The position numbers and the translations under genes were made by a program. The notes below the pieces were generated by a model. That model made no database searches. It was not told the DNA's origin and worked only from the letters and a program-made list of their open reading frames with translations. DNA of 64,000 nucleotides. Source: a virus. Shown piece after piece: positions 25,264 through 32,857 of the stretch. Positions within the stretch are counted from its first letter, which is position 1. Every line of letters begins with the position of its first letter. Where the stretch lies: positions 1 to 64,000 of the IMG/VR virus record IMGVR_UViG_3300021364_000001. One strand, given 5' to 3'.

Positions 25264-25471
25264 GTCGGAGATGTAAGGTGGTCGCAATTTCATCAATCAA
25301 TTTCCTTTTGCTAAGAGGAACTTCACCATACTTCTGATAATACTCTTTTTGAAGACTGAACAGTGCATGTTTGAGTAACACTTTCTGTTCCTCGGTCAGT
25401 TGTTGCGTTTTGAGAAACATGGTCATCACAGGCAGAGAACCGTAACTATTTAACGGTGGTAACCATTGCAT
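25247..25471 (-). CDS. Small helical protein between two oxygenases
   Basis: 74 residues from ATG 25471, 11 nt after the previous stop; a TTG at 25486 is the only other start. The centre (TQQLTEEQKVLLKHALFSLQ) is a charged helix. No family recognised. Its place between two oxygenases suggests a partner or a local insertion, without further support. Confidence 0.55.
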   Translation of the reverse strand: MQWLPPLNSYGSLPVMTMFLKTQQLTEEQKVLLKHALFSLQKEYYQKYGEVPLSKRKLIDEIATTLHLRHEDHR

Positions 25472-25482
25472 TGTAGCGAAAC

Positions 25483-26049
25483 TCAATGGGTTGTCGAGAC
25501 CCTCTTTCTGAAATTAACATTAAGAGCGATGCGATACCCACTAGTGGGAGATGATGATGCATGTAACACGTCACCATTAAATACAACCATCTTTCCACGC
25601 TCTGGTTCTACTCTCAACTGACATCTATGCTGGAAGATACTCATCTCGTCATTGAAGAAGATAGTATCACCATCACTCTTGTTCACATAATATAATGCTG
25701 TCACATGTTCATCTTCAAAGTCTACATGTGGACAGTGATGATCTAATTTGTCAGGTAGTAGGCAACCAAGACGGACGCGATAAATATCACGAAAATCTTG
25801 ACCAGCAGCATCAGCAATTAACCTCAACGCAGATTCAAATAGATCATAGTATTGTGAGACAGGTTCATAGTCCATCACCACAACATGTGAGAATGAACTA
25901 TTGTCAAACATACCTTGATATGGTCGATAACCACCATCAGCAAACGTGGTCTCTTTGACAAGATACCATGGAAACTGTTGTTGAGTAACTATATCCTCAA
26001 TCTGATCTACGATAACATCAGGGAGAGGATGTGTCGAACTCAATAACAT
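25483..26049 (-). CDS. Fe(II)/2OG oxygenase, P4H-like subtype, no. 8
   Basis: 188 residues from ATG 26049; a longer open frame to 26184 would overlap the JmjC-like gene by 167 nt and lacks family features. The site is CPHVDFEDEHVTALYYVN (H108, D110), VVFNGDVLHASSS (H163) and SGYRIALNVNF (R173). It resembles the oxygenase at 24772 (GDTIFF / GDTIIL and FNGD / FNGR), so the pair probably arose by duplication. It overlaps the JmjC-like gene by 32 nt. Confidence 0.85.
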   Translation of the reverse strand: MLLSSTHPLPDVIVDQIEDIVTQQQFPWYLVKETTFADGGYRPYQGMFDNSSFSHVVVMDYEPVSQYYDLFESALRLIADAAGQDFRDIYRVRLGCLLPDKLDHHCPHVDFEDEHVTALYYVNKSDGDTIFFNDEMSIFQHRCQLRVEPERGKMVVFNGDVLHASSSPTSGYRIALNVNFRKRVSTTH

Positions 26050-26737
26050 ATTGTTTGCGGTCGCTGGGTACGTCACGAGGATACATGCAAGGGATAGACA
26101 TAGACAATCGCTTACCACCTGGGAATGGTTTGTGATAAGTTCTTGCTGGAATATACATGACATCACCAGGTGACAGAGTGACATCTAGGGCAATGTGTAA
26201 CTCTTGCCCTGCTTTGTCTGGGAGATATGGTTCATCTGTCATTTCGATCAGAGCACTACATCTCTCTTCAAATACATTCCAGTGAGTTTCACCATCAATC
26301 TGACAAATGAAGTTAGGTGGTAGATCCCAATGGGCACCAAATGACTTGCTACCTTCTTTGGCAGCACCAAATATATGTGCATCACAGTTACAGTCAAACA
26401 TATCCTCTATGTTATTGAGGAGATTATCTACTGCTGGATTGTAATGCCCATACTGCTCAATGATAAATGTATGTCCTTCATTGATTGCTTGGAATAGTTC
26501 ATGCTTATGGGGCACACCTTTCTCATACCATACTTCAAACTTCTCAGGCAATAGTAAACGACGACCCTCCATATTAAGGATCTGAGTTCTATAATACCAT
26601 GGATTATTGAAACAGTGCGTGACTGTATCCCAGTTTACATATTGTAGAGGATTATCTAAACAATTACGCCACACCATTGGTTTGTCACCACATTGGAAGA
26701 CGTTAGGATTCAAGAATGGCAGGATTAGTTTGTTCAT
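26018..26737 (-). CDS. JmjC/cupin_4-type 2OG oxygenase, no. 9
   Basis: 239 residues. GAHWDLPPNFICQIDGETHW (H136-x-D138) followed by LSPGDVMYIPARTYHKPFPG (H202) is the arrangement of the cupin_4/JmjC family, to which the ribosomal-protein hydroxylase YcfD/RoxA belongs. Known members hydroxylate Arg or His side chains of proteins, which favours a protein substrate here. The N-terminal VWRNCLDNPLQYVNW segment also fits. ATGA overlap with the preceding oxygenase. It differs in fold branch from every other oxygenase in the window. Confidence 0.82.
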   Translation of the reverse strand: MNKLILPFLNPNVFQCGDKPMVWRNCLDNPLQYVNWDTVTHCFNNPWYYRTQILNMEGRRLLLPEKFEVWYEKGVPHKHELFQAINEGHTFIIEQYGHYNPAVDNLLNNIEDMFDCNCDAHIFGAAKEGSKSFGAHWDLPPNFICQIDGETHWNVFEERCSALIEMTDEPYLPDKAGQELHIALDVTLSPGDVMYIPARTYHKPFPGGKRLSMSIPCMYPRDVPSDRKQYVIEFDTSSP

Positions 26738-27399
26738 TTAACTTCCAGAAAATCACCCTCTGTGGGATCTAATGGATACCCAGAGATATTTACACTGATA
26801 GCAATACGTTCTTGCTTGTGATATGGCAGAGTACGATGTCTCAACCATGATGGGAAGATAAGATAATCAAATGTCTGAGTATCTACTGTATAAAAGTCAT
26901 ACAATTCACCCTCATCTGACCTACTCCAATCATCATATTCTTTGTCTAGTGGACACATCCTATGAATCTGTTGTAGTGGATTCTCAAACTGAATCTGTCC
27001 ACCATTTAATTCTTTCTGCAAATAATATACACAGGACACATGTGACTTGCTACGTCCACCACCAATGTGAGCATGTAGACCAGTAGTGTCACCACTGCTA
27101 TGACGATTTGCCCACATTGATTCAATGTAGAGATGGAAATCTTTACGATAACGTACAGTATTATTCCAGTAATCTCTTACAGCATGTAGCAGAGGATGTG
27201 TCAACCAATCAAACAATGGGTTATCAAATAGTTCTGCTCCACCATCAAGTTCTGATGTAGATTTACCAGACTCTAATGCCCACCCACCATTACACTGATC
27301 AAATGCATCAGTGAGAAAACCATAGGTAGCATTAAATTCTTGGTCAGATGGAACTATCGTCCCCTGCTTTACTGGTGTAGGAAATAGCAGATGATTCAT
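26734..27399 (-). CDS. Fe(II)/2OG oxygenase, PF13759-like, no. 10
   Basis: 221 residues. It starts with the family strand MNHLLFPTPVKQGTIV and has TTGLHAHIGGGRSKSHVSC (H109, H111), IFPSWLRHRTLPY (H188) and QERIAISVNI (R198). Its first 56 nt overlap the end of the preceding oxygenase in another frame, an unusually long overlap for this phage. Intact active site; substrate unknown. Confidence 0.87.
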   Translation of the reverse strand: MNHLLFPTPVKQGTIVPSDQEFNATYGFLTDAFDQCNGGWALESGKSTSELDGGAELFDNPLFDWLTHPLLHAVRDYWNNTVRYRKDFHLYIESMWANRHSSGDTTGLHAHIGGGRSKSHVSCVYYLQKELNGGQIQFENPLQQIHRMCPLDKEYDDWSRSDEGELYDFYTVDTQTFDYLIFPSWLRHRTLPYHKQERIAISVNISGYPLDPTEGDFLEVK

Positions 27400-28057
27400 T
27401 TTGTTTAATAATATCGAGCATGTTTTGCTTGTTCCTCACAGGAATGAAGTTGAACGAGATACTGATACGTTCGTCCTCAGTTTCATTCTCTCTAACACCA
27501 TGGGCAACCCAAGCAGGGAACAAGAACAGTCTACCAGCAATGGGTGGATATGACCACGTTGAGTGTGTATGTGGCACCTCTGCTGTACTCATGTCCTCAG
27601 ATGTGCCAATAGAATGCACTAAGAATCCCTCAGATGCATCCTTGTGGAATGTAAGTCTTCCACACTCACCTTCGGGAACTTTAACATAGAATGCACCAGA
27701 CATTACAGCACCAGGGTGAGTGTGAACCTCATTATATCCACCCTGTCCATTGATATTCATCCAAGCATTTGCATACTCAATAGTTGTATGGCATGAACCA
27801 TAACTACCGAATGCTTCTGTTGCCTTTGCTTTGATTTGTTGCAGCAGTTTCTTAAACTCATCCCCATCAAGTTCTTCGTCTTTGAGGATTTGCTCACCCA
27901 TAAAATCAGGGGACTGATAGTTCAGTAACCCCCGATTGCTTCGCGCTTTACCTTCCATGGTGTTCGCAATGTTATACACAATGCGTTCCATTTCTTGTAG
28001 ATCAATGTCAAGATCAACCCACCACACTGGGGTGGGAAAGATATAGTCAAGGTTCAT
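27344..28057 (-). CDS. Fe(II)/2OG oxygenase, PF13759-like, no. 11
   Basis: 237 residues. MNLDYIFPTPVWWVDLDIDL is the family start; YNEVHTHPGAVMSGAFYV (H112, H114), FPAWVAHGVREN (H186) and DERISISFNFIPV (R197) complete the best-conserved active site in the set. A 30-residue C-terminal tail beyond the fold runs into the next gene. It shares one nucleotide with the 141-residue gene before it, which separates it from the halogenase. Confidence 0.9.
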   Translation of the reverse strand: MNLDYIFPTPVWWVDLDIDLQEMERIVYNIANTMEGKARSNRGLLNYQSPDFMGEQILKDEELDGDEFKKLLQQIKAKATEAFGSYGSCHTTIEYANAWMNINGQGGYNEVHTHPGAVMSGAFYVKVPEGECGRLTFHKDASEGFLVHSIGTSEDMSTAEVPHTHSTWSYPPIAGRLFLFPAWVAHGVRENETEDERISISFNFIPVRNKQNMLDIIKQNESSAISYTSKAGDDSSI

Positions 28058-28482
28058 TACTTAACTTTGTTCAGAGTGGCATCAGTTTCGGACTGATCTG
28101 ATTCCCAGTCAGTATACTTTTCGTATCCAGGACGAGTACGAACCTTGATCCTCTTCTTCTCTTGAATCTCTGCTTCGATCCAAGGTTGTGCTTCTTCTTT
28201 GAGCACCAGAGTACGATACAGGTTAATAGTTTCCAGACCACCTTCAAGTTTAACCAGTTGATCACGCATTTCATTCATTTTGGTGAAATCAACACGAGTC
28301 TCTGTCTGGTCAAATGCCATAGCAGAAACTGACTCTTGCAGTGCAGTATAAGATGCAATCTGCTCACGATGTTGATAGATCAGATTTCTCCACAGATCAT
28401 CCAGAGTCTTTACTGCTTCTTCTGCACTATCAACTTGAACAATAGTTTCAGGTACTTCCTGTTCAAGAATTTCCTCAGACAT
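28057..28482 (-). CDS. Helical protein between halogenase and oxygenases
   Basis: 141 residues, acidic at the N-terminus and helical throughout (AEEAVKTLDDLWRNLIYQHR, then RDQLVKLEGGLETINLYRTL), with a basic stretch near the C-terminus (EKKRIKVRTRPGYEKY). Unrecognised. It starts 2 nt after the halogenase and runs into the next oxygenase by one nucleotide, so it is made together with them and could be a scaffold or chaperone. Confidence 0.65.
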   Translation of the reverse strand: MSEEILEQEVPETIVQVDSAEEAVKTLDDLWRNLIYQHREQIASYTALQESVSAMAFDQTETRVDFTKMNEMRDQLVKLEGGLETINLYRTLVLKEEAQPWIEAEIQEKKRIKVRTRPGYEKYTDWESDQSETDATLNKVK

Positions 28483-28484
28483 AA

Positions 28485-30074
28485 TTACTCCTTGTAAATT
28501 GTTTCTTTTGTGAACTCGTAGGTTGACGGTAGACCACTACACCAATCATACATCTCAGCATTCCATTCGTCAAATCGAATTTCTGCTGTATCTATCTCTT
28601 GTTGATCATGAACAGGTGACAGATTATTTTGTAAGCGTTTAAGTGTCAGTGTATGCTTATTTATAGGATTGAATCCCATGCCTGCTGCAATATATCGCAG
28701 ACCATCATTATGTGCAGGATCACCTGCAAATTCATAGATCACATGTTTCTCAGAGGCATATCTCATGAAGAGATTATCTAATGCACCAGTGGAGAAATCA
28801 TACTGTATATGATCAGCAACTTCTAACCAGTATGGTGTATCACGAGAGGAGAATGCATAGTGTGCAGCAATGAAGTTCTTGAATCCCTCAATTTCTAAGT
28901 CACACACTAAGTTTAGCATATCAACTTCAACACGAGGAACAAACCCATCACGACCTGCAAGATTATTACACAATCGTAGAATCTGTTCGTGTGTAGTGAG
29001 TAGACCAGTTGCTTCTAATGGTTCAACAAAACAATTAGATAGTCCTACTGCACATACATTCTTCTCCCATGATTTAGTATGCTTACCATTTCTAAATGGC
29101 ACATGCTTGAATGATCCTATATTATCAGCACGTTTGATACCTCGTGTGCGAGCAACATAGGCATGTAGATCTTCCTCTGCTTTCTCCTTAGATGAGAAAT
29201 CAGATGAGTACACATATCCACAACCAGATCTCTCCCACAGTGGAACATCCCAGACCCAACCATTCTCAATGGCAGTACAGTTAGTGCTATTAACTATTTC
29301 TTTTTCTGGATCTTCGTGTGGTACATGACATGTTACTGCACTATCATTGAGTAGACAACCACCATCATTTACATGGAATGATTCAAATGGTACGCCCATG
29401 AATTGTTCAAGCAGCAGTGACTTGAACCCTGTGCAGTCAATGTATAGATCATACTCTAATCGTTGACCTTCATCAGTCAACAACGCTTTAATATGACCCC
29501 TATCATCCTTCTCGCAATCAACTACATTGCCTTGCATGTAGTTTAGACCAGGACAATAGTTATTCTTCAACCATTGACCAAACTTAACTGCATCCATGTG
29601 GTATGCAGTATCACCACCAAAGTTAATCCTATCAGGATCGTTAGTAAGTTTATTGTAGTGAGCAAGTTGACCAATAATGTTATGACATCTCGCAAATGTA
29701 TTGCGAGTAAACTTCTCTGGTTTTTGAAGATTGAGAGCAAACCATGACATCCAACCATGTGGACATAGTTCCAGTCTCTCCATGGCATCGCCAAAAGGAT
29801 AGTCCCAGGTCTCTTCTTTCTTGTAGAAGTCATTGAATCTAATGTTGACCTTATATGTGGATCCTGTGTCTTTCATCCACATATGATCTTCAAGACCAAT
29901 CGCCTCAAAGAAGTCATTAATTTGTCCCAGTGTAGATTCACCTACACCAATGATGGGATAGTTCTTAGACTCAATTAGTGATGTTTTAATATGAGGGCAA
30001 AGTTTCAAAAGGGCGGCAGCGGTCATCCAACCAGCAGTGCCGCCCCCTACGATGAGGACATTACGAATGTGCAT
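28485..30074 (-). CDS. prnA: FAD-dependent tryptophan-halogenase-like enzyme
   Basis: 529 residues, full family length. Visible signatures: Rossmann GGGTAG (10-15), GVGEST (43-48), the catalytic Lys in GSTYKVNIRF (K75, equivalent to PrnA K79), WVWDVP (273-278), the WxWxIP halogenase fingerprint, and VEPLEATG (350-357) with E351, equivalent to PrnA E346. Known members use FADH2, O2 and chloride or bromide to halogenate the indole ring of Trp. A flavin reductase partner is not encoded in the window, so the host would have to supply FADH2. It sits between tail-fibre and oxygenase genes in one late unit; a protein Trp, free Trp or an indole is possible as substrate. Confidence 0.88.
   Translation of the reverse strand: MHIRNVLIVGGGTAGWMTAAALLKLCPHIKTSLIESKNYPIIGVGESTLGQINDFFEAIGLEDHMWMKDTGSTYKVNIRFNDFYKKEETWDYPFGDAMERLELCPHGWMSWFALNLQKPEKFTRNTFARCHNIIGQLAHYNKLTNDPDRINFGGDTAYHMDAVKFGQWLKNNYCPGLNYMQGNVVDCEKDDRGHIKALLTDEGQRLEYDLYIDCTGFKSLLLEQFMGVPFESFHVNDGGCLLNDSAVTCHVPHEDPEKEIVNSTNCTAIENGWVWDVPLWERSGCGYVYSSDFSSKEKAEEDLHAYVARTRGIKRADNIGSFKHVPFRNGKHTKSWEKNVCAVGLSNCFVEPLEATGLLTTHEQILRLCNNLAGRDGFVPRVEVDMLNLVCDLEIEGFKNFIAAHYAFSSRDTPYWLEVADHIQYDFSTGALDNLFMRYASEKHVIYEFAGDPAHNDGLRYIAAGMGFNPINKHTLTLKRLQNNLSPVHDQQEIDTAEIRFDEWNAEMYDWCSGLPSTYEFTKETIYKE
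28658..28665 (-). promoter_or_regulatory. Possible internal late promoter TATAAATA
   Basis: A perfect late box inside the 3-prime part of the halogenase gene, about 175 nt before the gene at 28482. It could boost the downstream oxygenase run, but it also encodes Pro-Ile-Asn-Lys, so it may be chance. Confidence 0.4.
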
Positions 30075-30081
30075 ACTTTAA

Positions 30082-30621
30082 TCAAGCATCAGGGGCAGGT
30101 TGTTGTGCTTCGGGTGCGTACTTACCAATCTTAAACTCTTTCTGAGTTGCATCATCGAACTGCTCAGGTCCCCACCATGCGGGCATATCTTCACTGTGTG
30201 GGAATGGTTCGTTAGGAAGAACTTTCTGCTTGACAATAGTAGTCTCACCAGTCATTTCGTCAGTCACCTCAACTTCTTCATATTGAATGGGAGGTTGATT
30301 GTCTTTGACGCCCTTAACATGCTGGTAGAACTTACCTTCTTTTGCTGCTTCACCAAACAAACCAGCATCAATGTCCTTATAGAGCATAGAAAGTTGCTCA
30401 CCAGGATCACCATATGCTACCACACGCAGCATCTCAGGATCGTGGAATTCAAAGTCAGGAATCCACTCACCGAGTTCTAATTTCCAGTCGATAGTAGCAT
30501 CGTCAGGAATATCCATCCAACGAAGACCTGCACCAGGTCCTGTATAGACTTCAAATTCTTCACCTGCTTCGACAATATCTGTGATAAATCCGTCAGCGCG
30601 GACTAATGCTCTTTGTCCCAT
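30082..30621 (-). CDS. Tail-fibre cluster protein with GDQLDxLYKDI-like motif
   Basis: 179 residues. The segment YGDPGEQLSMLYKDIDAGLF followed by KEGKFYQHVKGVKDNQP follows a pattern widespread in phage tail-fibre loci (GxQLDxLYxDIxAGxxxxxFYxxIKxVKDxxP), usually in fibre-tip or fibre-assembly proteins. The N-terminus is a small beta domain (ALVRADGFITDIVEAGEEF). It lies 4 nt after the glycine-rich tip and 7 nt before the halogenase. A fibre-attached or fibre-folding role is inferred. Confidence 0.6.
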   Translation of the reverse strand: MGQRALVRADGFITDIVEAGEEFEVYTGPGAGLRWMDIPDDATIDWKLELGEWIPDFEFHDPEMLRVVAYGDPGEQLSMLYKDIDAGLFGEAAKEGKFYQHVKGVKDNQPPIQYEEVEVTDEMTGETTIVKQKVLPNEPFPHSEDMPAWWGPEQFDDATQKEFKIGKYAPEAQQPAPDA

Positions 30622-30625
30622 TGGT

Positions 30626-31426
30626 TTAATCGAATTCGTAAACTACAACAATACCCTGGCGACCGTCACCACCACGCTCGGAGTTACGACCAGAGGAACC
30701 ACCAGCACCGTAGGCAGCGTGCGCTCTGTGTCGCTGCGCCCACTGTTGCTGACGGTGTGATGTGGGCGAAGAACCACCCCAGAAGGATGTGCCACCGTGA
30801 CCCAGACCAGGAGGGTTTCTATGACCCTGTGAAGAACCACCATAGATTCTAACAGAACCTTGGGAAGGATTACCACCCGTGGATCCATCATGCTGTTGTC
30901 TACGGTTTGCACCCTGTCCACCACCAGATGAACAATAGTTACCAAAGGAAGAAGTGCCGCCATTGCCAGCACGACCAGAATAACCAGTACCACTACCAAC
31001 ACCACCAACAGTAACAGAAATACTATTGATGTTTTCTACATTAACGATGGTTTCAGTGTGAGCACCAGCAGCGCCAGACTCACCATAACCTGATCCACCG
31101 CCGCCGCCACCAGTACACTTCACCCAGATACGCTTAATGCCACTGGGTTTGTTCCAGGTTCCGTTACCAGTATACACGGAAATAGACTTAGGTCCACCAC
31201 CAGAGGGGATAGATGCCCAAGACATTGTACTGCCGTTTGTTGACAGATACTTACCTGATTGTCCAGATACTGATGGGATAACCTGTGCAGAACTACCAGA
31301 GATGGTTCCATTAATGTTGATGTTAGAAACGGTAAGAGTACCGTTCACAGTAATAGAACCAGAACTGAGGTTAAGACCACCAGAACCAGACAGGTCTCTA
31401 ATAGAGGATACTTTTAGGGTACTCAT
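30626..31426 (-). CDS. Glycine-rich tail-fibre tip (adhesin) A
   Basis: 266 residues. The N-terminal 110 residues form a beta fibre domain beginning MSTLKVSSIRDLSG; after KRIWVKCTGGGGGGSGY the rest is a Gly-rich domain with His/Gln/Arg loops (TSHRQQQWAQRHRAHAAYG). This looks like the polyglycine-II type of adhesin known from T4-like gp38 and phage glycine-rich domains, which bind receptors through the loops. It is about 88% identical in its C-terminal half to the next gene upstream. It is the first gene of the late operon that contains the halogenase and oxygenases. Confidence 0.8.
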   Translation of the reverse strand: MSTLKVSSIRDLSGSGGLNLSSGSITVNGTLTVSNININGTISGSSAQVIPSVSGQSGKYLSTNGSTMSWASIPSGGGPKSISVYTGNGTWNKPSGIKRIWVKCTGGGGGGSGYGESGAAGAHTETIVNVENINSISVTVGGVGSGTGYSGRAGNGGTSSFGNYCSSGGGQGANRRQQHDGSTGGNPSQGSVRIYGGSSQGHRNPPGLGHGGTSFWGGSSPTSHRQQQWAQRHRAHAAYGAGGSSGRNSERGGDGRQGIVVVYEFD

Positions 31427-31449
31427 TGATTACTTGTCTCCTTCGTTGT

Positions 31450-31457
31450 TATTTATA
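31450..31457 (-). promoter_or_regulatory. Late promoter TATAAATA of fibre-halogenase-oxygenase operon
   Basis: Perfect late box on the minus strand, 24 nt before the ATG of adhesin A. Downstream genes run to 23857 with no gap larger than 11 nt. Confidence 0.78.
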
Positions 31458-32261
31458 TCAAATGAATTCGTAGACTACGATGATGCCTACACGACCATCT
31501 CCACCACGTTCTCTGTATCTAGCAGATGATCCACCAGCACCATAAGCAGCGTGTCCTCTATGACGTTGTGCCCATTGTTGCTGTCTATGAGATGTAGGAG
31601 ATGATCCACCCCAATAAGAGTGACCGCCATGACCCAGACCAGGAGGATTGCGGTGACCCTGAGAAGATCCACCATAGATTCTAACAGAACCTTGATTAGG
31701 ATTACCGCCAGTAGCACCTTCATGCTGCTGACGACGGTTTGCACCCTGTCCACCACCTGAGGAGCAATAGTTACCGAAGGAAGATGTTCCTCCATTGCCA
31801 GCACGACCAGAGTAGTTAGTACCACCACCACCGCCACCAACAGTAACGGAGATGGAATTGATATTTGCTACGTCTACAAATGTCTCAGTGTGAGCACCAG
31901 CGGCACCAGATTCTCCATAACCTGATCCACCACCACCTCCACCAGTACACTTCACCCAGATACGTTTTACGCCACTAGGTTTGTTCCAAGTAGAGTTACC
32001 ATTATATACAGAGATCGAGTTAGGAATACCAAGGTTAGTTGCATTCGCTTGCCACGAAATAGTGGATCCATTGGTATACAAGTATCTACCAGAGTTACCA
32101 CTCTGATTAGGAATAATATAACCAGAAGAACCAGTAAGTGTACCATTGATTACGATGTTAGTAACCGTAAGAGTACCATTAGCAGTGATCTGTCCGTTTG
32201 AGAAGGACATACCACCCTGATTATTCAGGTCCTTAACTTGTGCAACATTAAGTCTGGTCAT
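31458..32261 (-). CDS. Glycine-rich tail-fibre tip (adhesin) B
   Basis: 267 residues, a paralogue of adhesin A. The C-terminal glycine domain matches closely (VKCTGGGGGGSGYGESGAAG, then the same HRQQQWAQRHR loop), while the N-terminal domain has diverged (MTRLNVAQVKDLNNQGGMSF). Codons differ widely between the two copies, so the duplication is old and the protein is under constraint. A late box at 32282-32289 precedes it. It probably forms an alternative receptor-binding tip. Confidence 0.8.
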   Translation of the reverse strand: MTRLNVAQVKDLNNQGGMSFSNGQITANGTLTVTNIVINGTLTGSSGYIIPNQSGNSGRYLYTNGSTISWQANATNLGIPNSISVYNGNSTWNKPSGVKRIWVKCTGGGGGGSGYGESGAAGAHTETFVDVANINSISVTVGGGGGGTNYSGRAGNGGTSSFGNYCSSGGGQGANRRQQHEGATGGNPNQGSVRIYGGSSQGHRNPPGLGHGGHSYWGGSSPTSHRQQQWAQRHRGHAAYGAGGSSARYRERGGDGRVGIIVVYEFI

Positions 32262-32281
32262 TGTTAGAGGATCTTTCTTTG

Positions 32282-32289
32282 TATTTATT
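32282..32289 (-). promoter_or_regulatory. Late promoter AATAAATA for adhesin B
   Basis: Minus-strand AATAAATA 21 nt before ATG 32261, overlapping the end of the previous gene. Confidence 0.65.
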
Positions 32290-32857
32290 CAGCGACAGGT
32301 CTTGTCTCACCATCTTCTAGATATTTCTGATGAGACTCCCACTCGTCGTCAGTGGGATAATAACCAGGAAGGTAGATCATCTTATTTATGTCACTACGTT
32401 CCATTCTTTCCATGGTCTCAGCAGTATCAGTATTTGCTGCCATGATAACAATTTCAACTGTTTTCTCAGCAGTAGTACCACCTTCTGTAAACCAGAATGT
32501 AGCAGTATATCTATTGTTTTCACCAAGATCTTCTCTACCATCTCCTTTATAGAAACCAGAGATAGTATACTCTTCAAAGATCTTTTGATCTGATTTGATC
32601 GGACCTTGCAATTCAACAGAGCAAACAGGTTGCTTAGTTGCTTTACATGTGATGTTCACCCCATATGATAAATCATCATACTCAGTGAATGTTGCACCGT
32701 TGCTGCCATTCTTAACAGCACCAAATGCACAGATTAAATCAGGGAAATGAAATACTGTTCGTGAGATAAAAATTGTACCTTTATCGCAATCAAAGATACA
32801 ATTAAATCTGTTAAATCTATCTGTATGAGTGATAGTGTCTCTATCAGGAATGTTCAT
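32285..32857 (-). CDS. Hypothetical protein in fibre cluster
   Basis: 190 residues, a beta-rich domain with several Cys (FNCIFDCDKGTIFISRTVF, NITCKATKQPVCSVELQG) and a C-terminal helical tail (YPTDDEWESHQKYLEDGE). The tail (PTDDEWESHQKYL) resembles short segments attached to other phage fibre-associated proteins. It overlaps the cysteine-rich glycine fibre by ATGA. Virion accessory role inferred. Confidence 0.6.
   Translation of the reverse strand: MNIPDRDTITHTDRFNRFNCIFDCDKGTIFISRTVFHFPDLICAFGAVKNGSNGATFTEYDDLSYGVNITCKATKQPVCSVELQGPIKSDQKIFEEYTISGFYKGDGREDLGENNRYTATFWFTEGGTTAEKTVEIVIMAANTDTAETMERMERSDINKMIYLPGYYPTDDEWESHQKYLEDGETRPVAE

Noticed and set aside
26050-26184. N-terminal extension of the oxygenase at 25483
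   Set aside because: It would overlap the JmjC-like gene by 167 nt and reads as an antisense-like hydrophobic/Cys-rich stretch; ATG 26049 gives the family N-terminus.
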